From: Bacteroidetes bacterium UBA7692
GTDB lineage: Bacteria > Bacteroidota > Bacteroidia > Chitinophagales > LD1
Direction: 5' to 3'
NCBI GenBank assembly: GCA_002482725.1
Contig: DLGO01000078.1
Span: 1-28,442 of the forward strand
Length of the DNA: 28,442 nucleotides
The notes beneath the pieces were generated by a model. That model saw only the letters and a program-made list of their open reading frames with translations. It did not search any database and was not told the origin of the DNA. Positions 22,391 to 28,442 of this stretch are shown here, one piece after another (the stretch's first letter is position 1; every line of letters starts with the position of its first letter). The position numbers and the translations under genes are program-made.

Positions 22391-25300
22391 TTAGTTTTTT
22401 ACAGATAATGTTTCCAGTTTTATAATCGCCTGGTTCAGCAGTTGCAGCTGCCCCAGGTATTCGCCTTGTATGCCTATGCCCTGGTTCAGCAGCATGGTAT
22501 ATTGCAGGTAGTCTATATCGCCCGTGGCAAATTGCCTGTTTGCGGTAGCAATAATTGTTGCAGCATTCTTAAGGCCCGTGGTGGTGTAATACTCAACGCT
22601 GGCACGGTGCTTATCCACCTGCTGCTGCGCAGCCAGCCTTTCGCTGTTCAGCTGCTGTGCGGCAAGCGCCACATCATTCTGCGCCCTCAGGTAGTTTACC
22701 TTGGCAGCATTTATCCGCGCCAGTTGCGCACCGAAAAACAATGGAATACCTAAACCCACCGAGGCAGAAGAAAAGCGTTTTCCCGCATTGAAATAAACGT
22801 CCTGCCCATCTACATTCTGCTGGCCTATTATACTCATGTTGTTATAGCCCAGCAATATATCAGGCACCAGTCGCGACCGCTCTGTTTTTAGCCGGAACTT
22901 AGTGGCATTGGCTATATGCGTTTGGTAGCGCAATTGCGGGTGCGCACTTGCGCCTGTAGTATCTGCAGATACCACAGCAAGGTACAAGGCCGTATCTGCC
23001 ATGGGCATATAAGCCTGTGTATCGTTCAGCAATGTATTGAACTGCTGCAAGGCTATGCCCATATCGCTTTGCAGCATTCTCAGCTGGTTGCCTATCTGCT
23101 GCCGCTGGCTTTCTGCGGTGGTTTTTTCCAGTATGTTGCTCTCCCCCGACTTAAAGCGCAACACCGCTTTCTGCTCAAATATGCCATAAACACTATCAGC
23201 ATATTGCAACAGCCGGGCGCGCTCCTGCATTACTATAATTTCGTAAAACAAGCCGCTAACGGCAGATTTCAGCTGCACTGCCGATAGCCTGGTGTTTGCC
23301 TGCGCTGCCAGGTATTCTTCCTTTAGCCCCCTTTTTTGGTTGCTGTACACCGTAGGGAAAGCAAAGTTCTGCGACAGGCCAATGCGTGTATCCTTGTATA
23401 TGGTATTTATCTGCCCATACTCTACCACAGCATTGGTTTTGTTTACATCAAACCAGGCTCCTTTCATCTTCATGCTGCTCTGCTCGCTTAGTGTTGCGCT
23501 CCTCAATTGCAGGTTGTGCTTTTCGGCAGTAGCTATAGCCTCCTGCAAGCTCACAGGCTTGCCCTGTGCTTGCAAGGCGGTGTTGCCCAGGCAAAACAGT
23601 AACAGCAGTACCACAGTCAATGCGTTACCTCCGTTTCTTTGCTGCTTGCGCCCTTCGAACCATACAAACAATACAGGCAACACCAACAGGGTAAGCAGGG
23701 TTGCCGTAAGCAAACCACCAATTACTACCGTAGCCAGCGGCCTTTGCACCTCTGCACCCGCACCGTTGCTAAGCGCCATGGGGAAAAAGCCGAGCGAAGC
23801 CACAGCAGCCGTCATAAGCACAGGGCGCAGCCTTATCCTGGTTCCTGTAATTACTATTTCCCTCAGGTTTGTAAGCCCCTCTTTTTTCAGCCTGTTAAAC
23901 TCCGATATCAATACAATACCATTCAGCACCGCAACCCCGAACAGGGCTATGAATCCTACACCTGCCGAAATACTGAACGGCATGCCGCGCAGCGACAGCG
24001 CAAATACACCACCAATAGCCGACAAGGGAATAGCAGTATATATCAATAGCCCTTCGCGCACAGAGTTGAACGCAAAATAGAGCATTACAAATATCAGCAG
24101 CAGGGCAACAGGCACCGCTACGCTTAACCTTTTCTTTGCTGCCTGCAGGTTTTCAAATGTTCCCCCATAGGTAATTTCGTACCCGGCAGGTAGCTTAATC
24201 TTTACGTCCACTTGTTTTTGCAGTTGCTGCACCACCGTTTGCACATCCTTGCCGCGCACGTTAAATCCCACAATTATCCTGCGGCGTGCATCTTCGCGCT
24301 GTATCTGGTTGGGCCCTTCTATCTCATCTACCTCTGCCACCTGCACCAATGGTATCTGCTGGCCAGCCGGCGTTGCTATCATCAGGTTCTGTACATCTGC
24401 CAGGCTCTTTCTTTGGGCGCTGCCTACGCGCACCACCAGGTCAAATCTTTTTTCGCCTTCATACCCCTGCCCTGCCACAGCACCAGCAAAGGCGGCATTT
24501 ACCGATCTGTTTATCTCGTTTATGTTCAACCCATACTTGGCCATGGCATCGCGCTTATACTTTATCACTATCTGCGGCATGCCTGTAACCGTTTCTACAT
24601 ACAGGTCGCGCGCCCCGTCTATAGTACCTGCTATTGCGCCCAGCTTTTCGGAATAAAGCGCCAGCGTATCCAGGTCCTCGCCAAATATTTTGCACACTAC
24701 ATCCTGCCTTGCACCGGTCATCAGTTCATTGAACCGCATTTGCACCGGAAACTGGAACCCGGCTGTAACACCCGGCACCGCAGCTATTTTCTCACTCATT
24801 TTTTCTGCCAGTTCATCAAAGGTGCTTGCAGAGGTCCACTCGCTTTTATCCTTCAATATCACCATCATGTCAGCAGCTTCCATAGGCATAGGGTCGGTGG
24901 GTATTTCGCCACTGCCTATTTTGGTTACTACTTTTTCTACTTCGGGAAAATTGTCCAGCAATACCTTTGCTGTTTTTTGTGTGGTATTGATAGTAGTAGT
25001 CAGGTTACTGCCCGTAAGTACCCTGGTATCTACAGCAAAGTCGCCCTCTTCCAGCTTAGGAATAAATTCCCCGCCCATATTCAACATTATTACTACAGCT
25101 ATCACAAACATGCCCAGGGCTGTTGCCAGCAATGCTATTCTGTGGTTCAAAGCTTTTTCAAGCACATGCTGGTAAGCCACTTCTATGCGCTTAAGCACTC
25201 TGTCCGACAAGGTAGGTTTATGCGAAATCTTTTTGCTGATAAACAGTGCAGTCATCATAGGCACATAAGTCAGCGATAGAAAAAACGCCCCCAAAACTGC

Positions 25301-26758
25301 AAAGGCCACAGTTTGCGCCATAGGGCCAAACATTTTACCCTCTATACCCTGCAGCGACAATATAGGCAGGTACACTATCAGTATTATTATTTGCCCGAAT
25401 ACCGCAGCATTCATCATTCTGGATGAAGCCTCTTTTACCTCCGTATCCATATTTTCCTGTGTAAGGCTATCCTTACCCGCAAAATCCCGGGAATCGTGCA
25501 GGCGGTGCAACACCGCCTCTACTATTATCACAGCGCCATCCACTATCAACCCAAAATCCAGCGCACCCAGGCTCATCAGGTTTCCGCTTACGCCAAACAG
25601 GTTCATCATTATTATGGCAAATAGCATGGCCAGCGGAATTACCGAGGCTACTATAAACCCTGCGCGTATATTTCCCAGAAACACTATCAGTACAAACAAT
25701 ACGATCAAGGCACCCTCGGCCAGGTTTTTTTCTACAGTACCTATAGCATGGTTCACCATTTTTGTCCTGTCCAGGAAAGGCTCTATAACAATGCCCTCCG
25801 GCAGTGTTTTTTGTATAGCCGCAATCTTTGCCTTTACACTCTTTATTACAGCCGAAGAGTTTGCCCCCTTCAGCATCATTACCACAGCACCAGTTACCTC
25901 GCCATCGGTATTGTAGCACACCGCACCATACCTGGGCGCGGTGCCTACACCCACCGTAGCCACATCGCGTATCAGTACCGGTACACTGCCGGGTGTGGCC
26001 TTCACCACTATTTTTTCTATATCCTGGTTGCTGCCCGTAAGCCCTTCGCTGCGTATATACAGCACGGTAGGCCCTTTTTCTATATAGGCGCCGCCCGTAT
26101 TCTGGTTATTGCTTTCCAGTGCGTTAAACACATCGGTTATGCTCAGCCCCAGCGCATTCAGGCGCAGTGGGTTTACGGCCACCTCGTACTGCTTCAGCGC
26201 ACCGCCAAAGGTAGACACATCTGCCACGCCCTCTGTGCCCAACAGCTGCCGGCGCACCTGCCAATCCTGTATAGTGCGCAAATCTGTAAGGGAATACTTG
26301 CCCTCATAGCCTTTTTTTGCACGTACCACATACTGGTAAATTTCGCCCAGCCCTGTAGTTACCGGGGCCATTTGCGGCAAATCTATACCGGCAGGTATCT
26401 GCCCCTGCAATTGTTGCAGGCGCTCGCTTACCTGCTGCCGCGCCCAATACACATCGGCATGGTCGTTGAAAACAATAGTAACCAGCGACAGACCGAACCG
26501 GGAAAAGCTCCTGATTTCTTTCAGCTCCGGTATGTTGCGGTTTACCTGCTCCACAGGCACCGTTATCAGCCGTTCTATATCTGTGGCGCCCAGCGATGGC
26601 GCTACCGTAATTATCTGTACCTGGTTATCGGTAATATCAGGCACCGCATCTATCGGCAACCGGAAGGCCTCGTATGTGCCGTAGATAATAAGGCCCAACA
26701 TAAGCAACCCTACTATCAGTTTATTCTTAACCGAAAATTGAATGATTCTATTCAGCAT
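22391..26758 (-). CDS. CzcA-type heavy-metal RND pump fused to a TolC-like outer-membrane factor domain
   Basis: I chose the ATG at 26758 (MLNRIIQFSVKNK), the normal N-terminus of the family; the longest frame adds 42 unlikely residues. The 1455-residue product combines an RND pump (1 to about 1035) with an outer-membrane efflux domain (about 1067-1455). The HME motif LDFGLIVDGAVIIVE puts Asp401, Asp407 and Glu414 one residue from the CzcA proton-path residues 402, 408 and 415, favouring divalent cations (Zn, Co, Cd or Ni) over the CusA Cu/Ag type. The junction (about 1044-1066) is a hydrophobic segment ending in ALQAQG, a retained signal peptide in appearance. Such fusions occur in Bacteroidota. 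The energy source is the proton gradient. Confidence 0.95.
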   Translation of the reverse strand: MLNRIIQFSVKNKLIVGLLMLGLIIYGTYEAFRLPIDAVPDITDNQVQIITVAPSLGATDIERLITVPVEQVNRNIPELKEIRSFSRFGLSLVTIVFNDHADVYWARQQVSERLQQLQGQIPAGIDLPQMAPVTTGLGEIYQYVVRAKKGYEGKYSLTDLRTIQDWQVRRQLLGTEGVADVSTFGGALKQYEVAVNPLRLNALGLSITDVFNALESNNQNTGGAYIEKGPTVLYIRSEGLTGSNQDIEKIVVKATPGSVPVLIRDVATVGVGTAPRYGAVCYNTDGEVTGAVVMMLKGANSSAVIKSVKAKIAAIQKTLPEGIVIEPFLDRTKMVNHAIGTVEKNLAEGALIVLFVLIVFLGNIRAGFIVASVIPLAMLFAIIMMNLFGVSGNLMSLGALDFGLIVDGAVIIVEAVLHRLHDSRDFAGKDSLTQENMDTEVKEASSRMMNAAVFGQIIILIVYLPILSLQGIEGKMFGPMAQTVAFAVLGAFFLSLTYVPMMTALFISKKISHKPTLSDRVLKRIEVAYQHVLEKALNHRIALLATALGMFVIAVVIMLNMGGEFIPKLEEGDFAVDTRVLTGSNLTTTINTTQKTAKVLLDNFPEVEKVVTKIGSGEIPTDPMPMEAADMMVILKDKSEWTSASTFDELAEKMSEKIAAVPGVTAGFQFPVQMRFNELMTGARQDVVCKIFGEDLDTLALYSEKLGAIAGTIDGARDLYVETVTGMPQIVIKYKRDAMAKYGLNINEINRSVNAAFAGAVAGQGYEGEKRFDLVVRVGSAQRKSLADVQNLMIATPAGQQIPLVQVAEVDEIEGPNQIQREDARRRIIVGFNVRGKDVQTVVQQLQKQVDVKIKLPAGYEITYGGTFENLQAAKKRLSVAVPVALLLIFVMLYFAFNSVREGLLIYTAIPLSAIGGVFALSLRGMPFSISAGVGFIALFGVAVLNGIVLISEFNRLKKEGLTNLREIVITGTRIRLRPVLMTAAVASLGFFPMALSNGAGAEVQRPLATVVIGGLLTATLLTLLVLPVLFVWFEGRKQQRNGGNALTVVLLLLFCLGNTALQAQGKPVSLQEAIATAEKHNLQLRSATLSEQSSMKMKGAWFDVNKTNAVVEYGQINTIYKDTRIGLSQNFAFPTVYSNQKRGLKEEYLAAQANTRLSAVQLKSAVSGLFYEIIVMQERARLLQYADSVYGIFEQKAVLRFKSGESNILEKTTAESQRQQIGNQLRMLQSDMGIALQQFNTLLNDTQAYMPMADTALYLAVVSADTTGASAHPQLRYQTHIANATKFRLKTERSRLVPDILLGYNNMSIIGQQNVDGQDVYFNAGKRFSSASVGLGIPLFFGAQLARINAAKVNYLRAQNDVALAAQQLNSERLAAQQQVDKHRASVEYYTTTGLKNAATIIATANRQFATGDIDYLQYTMLLNQGIGIQGEYLGQLQLLNQAIIKLETLSVKN

Positions 26759-26866
26759 GGAATACAGTTTTTGAAAGGAGTACAAGTGCCTGCTATGCGT
26801 ACAAAAGCTCAGATATCTGAAACTGAATACAGCACAACACTTGCAATAAAAAATAAAATATAAGAC

Positions 26867-26881
26867 GCAGCTAATAGCTGC
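26867..26881 (-). promoter_or_regulatory. Hairpin in the leader of the RND pump gene
   Basis: GCAGCT and AGCTGC form a perfect 6-bp stem with a 3-base loop. On the minus strand a T-rich stretch (TCTTATATTTTATTTTTT) follows. In the 175-base gap between the His-rich gene and the pump gene it could be a weak terminator or attenuator. Confidence 0.35.
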
Positions 26882-26933
26882 CAAAGCGCCCTATAGCGCC
26901 ATTATACAAGAAATGGAAAGCCTATGTATGCTA

Positions 26934-27317
26934 TTAGCAGAATTTGGGCGGCTGCCATATTTTGCCCAGATAAGAGGATGGTATGGACTTAGTATCAAAT
27001 ACGGGAACATGCGCTGCTAAAGCCGGCACAGGGTGTTGCAGGTGCAACTGATGTATATGCGGATTAGCAACCAGCATATTTGCATGAAGCGAGCAATGGT
27101 GTTGCTTAAAAGGCAACTGCATATCCTTATCGTGGTCTGCGTCATGCTTGTTTCCATTATAATGCAGGTCTATAAAATCAGCAATGGATAAATCCTTATC
27201 TGCTTCCTTGTGTTCAAAGTAGTGGGCTACAAATGATCCCAAACGCAATAGCTCATCCAGCTCTGTGCCGGAAAATATATACAAGCTACATAAGAGTATT
27301 GCTATACCTTTTTTCAC
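26934..27317 (-). CDS. His-rich exported protein at the head of the metal-efflux cluster
   Basis: This 127-residue protein starts with GTG and a hydrophobic segment (about 3-17) that looks like a signal peptide or anchor. The rest holds 13 His, many clustered: KHDADHDKD, KQHHC, NPHIHQLHLQH. It also has two Cys and acidic residues. A conserved-looking core (AHYFEHKEADKDLSIADFIDLHY, residues 31-53 in two parts, then DKDMQLPFK) resembles uncharacterised proteins found beside cation efflux genes in Bacteroidota. A periplasmic metal buffer or sensor for the pump is plausible. A perfect -7 box ends four bases before the GTG. Confidence 0.78.
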   Translation of the reverse strand: MKKGIAILLCSLYIFSGTELDELLRLGSFVAHYFEHKEADKDLSIADFIDLHYNGNKHDADHDKDMQLPFKQHHCSLHANMLVANPHIHQLHLQHPVPALAAHVPVFDTKSIPSSYLGKIWQPPKFC

Positions 27318-27321
27318 AAAG

Positions 27322-27329
27322 CAAAGATA
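27322..27329 (-). promoter_or_regulatory. -7 element four bases before the His-rich protein GTG
   Basis: On the minus strand TATCTTTG is followed by CTTT and then GTG. The predicted transcription start falls on or beside the start codon. It would drive the metal-efflux cluster separately from the WG-repeat gene upstream. Confidence 0.5.
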
Positions 27330-27376
27330 TAAAGAAAAAAACGCATTGGCATCTATGACAAGAATCAGCTATTTAT

Positions 27377-28442
27377 CTACTTCTTCTTCCTCCTCACATT
27401 CTTCTTGCCACTCGCATCTTTCGGGGCTTCCAGCTTTTCTACCACTTTGCCTGTAGCATCTATTTTATACCGCTGACTTACAAACAGCGACTTATTCTTC
27501 TTGTCTTTCTCCTTCAGCGTTACTATGGCAAATCCATTCTCAAAGTCCTCGGCAGACTCATACTTTGCAGGTATCACCCACTTACCCCAATGGTCTATAA
27601 ACCCCCATGTAGAATCATTCTCTGTAGCAGCGCTCAGGTTGGCGGCAAAGCTGCGCACATCTTTAAAATAGCGCGGTATCGCCTGCGTATTTTCTTTATT
27701 CACAAATGTCCATCCGCTGTCAGTTTTCACCGCTGCAAATCCCTCTTTGAATCCCAAAGCATACTTATAGGTAAAAGGGAAAGCAATGTTGCCGCGCTCA
27801 TCCAGAAAACCATAATCATCCTCTATACCCGCTGCATAGAAGCCCTCGCTCAGGTCGCTTATCTCATCGTATATCGGCGGTATCACATACCTCCCTTTGC
27901 GGTCTATCACCCCATATTTGCAGCTGTCTTCATCGCAGTTACCTATGCCCACTACAGCCCTTCCGTTTACAAAGTCTGCCGCAAAGCTGAAGGTTTTATT
28001 TATCGCTGTATCGCCCAATTTATTGATGTAGTAGTAGCCACAATTTTCATCGCATATTGTGCCGGACACTACCGCCAGTCCTCCGCTGAATTCATTTGCT
28101 TCTGCCAGCTTAAATGGCAGTAGCTCCTCCCCTGTTTTGGCATCTATATAGCCATAGTAGTCACCGCGCTTGGCCACCTTGTAGGCCACGCCTGCCCGCT
28201 GCATATCCTGCTTTGCCAGTGGCATATTCGGGAAGCTCGCATACTTAGCTATAAAGGACTCATACTCTTCAAATTTATCATTCAGCGTGCTCAGGTTATA
28301 CACCTCATCCCATGCTTTAAATATATTCCTGTTGCCCTTGTGCTCCTGCACAAATCCCAGGTATGTTTCTACCCGGCCATCGCGCGTGTACAGCTCGTAT
28401 ATGCTATCCTGCACTGCCCCTATCTCCGGGTGGTTGGGGTAT
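27377..28442 (-). CDS. WG-repeat protein, 5' end outside the window
   Basis: The frame stays open from a GTG at 28414 to the window edge (reading YPNHPEIGA just before it), so the gene is truncated here; at least 354 residues are visible. About six WG-type repeats follow residue 85: YGYIDAKTG, YYYINKLGD, YGVIDRKGR, YGFLDERGN, WTFVNKENT and WGFIDHWGK, each followed by a (F/Y)-x-x-(A/G)-x-x-F-x-(N/E)-G pattern. The part before the repeats looks helical and TPR-like. The C-terminus is basic (KKNVRRKKK). WG-repeat proteins are thought to bind other proteins at the cell envelope; no enzyme motif is visible. It ends 59 bases before the His-rich gene. Confidence 0.85.
   Translation of the reverse strand, partial: YPNHPEIGAVQDSIYELYTRDGRVETYLGFVQEHKGNRNIFKAWDEVYNLSTLNDKFEEYESFIAKYASFPNMPLAKQDMQRAGVAYKVAKRGDYYGYIDAKTGEELLPFKLAEANEFSGGLAVVSGTICDENCGYYYINKLGDTAINKTFSFAADFVNGRAVVGIGNCDEDSCKYGVIDRKGRYVIPPIYDEISDLSEGFYAAGIEDDYGFLDERGNIAFPFTYKYALGFKEGFAAVKTDSGWTFVNKENTQAIPRYFKDVRSFAANLSAATENDSTWGFIDHWGKWVIPAKYESAEDFENGFAIVTLKEKDKKNKSLFVSQRYKIDATGKVVEKLEAPKDASGKKNVRRKKK

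Noticed and set aside
24212..25279. 355-codon plus-strand frame within the RND pump gene
   Set aside because: It is a Tyr/His/Cys-rich antisense shadow of a fully conserved pump domain.
25748..26863. 371-codon plus-strand frame within the RND pump gene
   Set aside because: It has the same shadow composition and no recognisable domain.
26759..26884. 42-residue extension of the RND pump
   Set aside because: It is Cys/Phe/Tyr-rich and unlike any pump N-terminus; MLNRIIQFSVKNK is the family start.

Overview
The window looks like a chromosomal segment of a Bacteroidota bacterium, probably from the Chitinophagaceae or a related lineage. The reasons are: promoters of the TAnnTTTG type and almost no Shine-Dalgarno sequences; lipoproteins with Cys-Lys-Lys after the lipobox; a CarboxypepD-reg-like protein; an N-terminally extended alanine dehydrogenase; and a heavy-metal RND pump fused to a TolC-like domain. 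The lineage call is inference from gene content. No rRNA, tRNA, phage, IS transposase or CRISPR locus was seen.

Layout. Positions 1-620 hold no gene, but contain a palindrome-rich element bounded by 30-bp inverted repeats, a second GC-rich structured stretch, and the terminator of a minus-strand lipoprotein gene (622-1401). Next come serA and an orphan cytochrome oxidase subunit III gene on the plus strand. They meet, tail to tail, a minus-strand group: a lipoprotein, a translationally coupled polyprenyl sugar-phosphate transferase, and an Rrf2 regulator. A phosphopantetheinyl transferase diverges from tsaE-ald. A lysA-cysI pair follows on the minus strand, then two small exported proteins, a GT-A-like protein and holB (DNA polymerase III delta').

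Positions 15298-17896 form a minus-strand three-gene ABC operon (ATPase, permease, membrane-anchored beta-helix-like protein). Upstream of it lies the most unusual object in the window: about 660 bp of tandem 118-bp repeats carrying 22 copies of the heptamer CTGTCGG in a fixed 23-23-48-24 bp rhythm. An alpha/beta hydrolase, a small lipoprotein-like gene without a normal start codon, a complete MntA/HepT (MNT-HEPN) toxin-antitoxin pair and a 52-residue membrane peptide follow. The right end is a metal-efflux cluster on the minus strand (His-rich exported protein, CzcA-TolC fusion, periplasmic adaptor), preceded by a WG-repeat protein that runs off the window edge.

Themes. Three genes carry a perfect TAnnTTTG box ending only 4-5 nt before the start codon, which suggests leaderless mRNAs. 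Three convergent gene pairs have stop codons within 6 nt of each other or overlapping, while other gene ends have clear terminator hairpins. Several gene starts have been moved from the longest open frame because overlaps, promoters or family length argue for internal ATGs.
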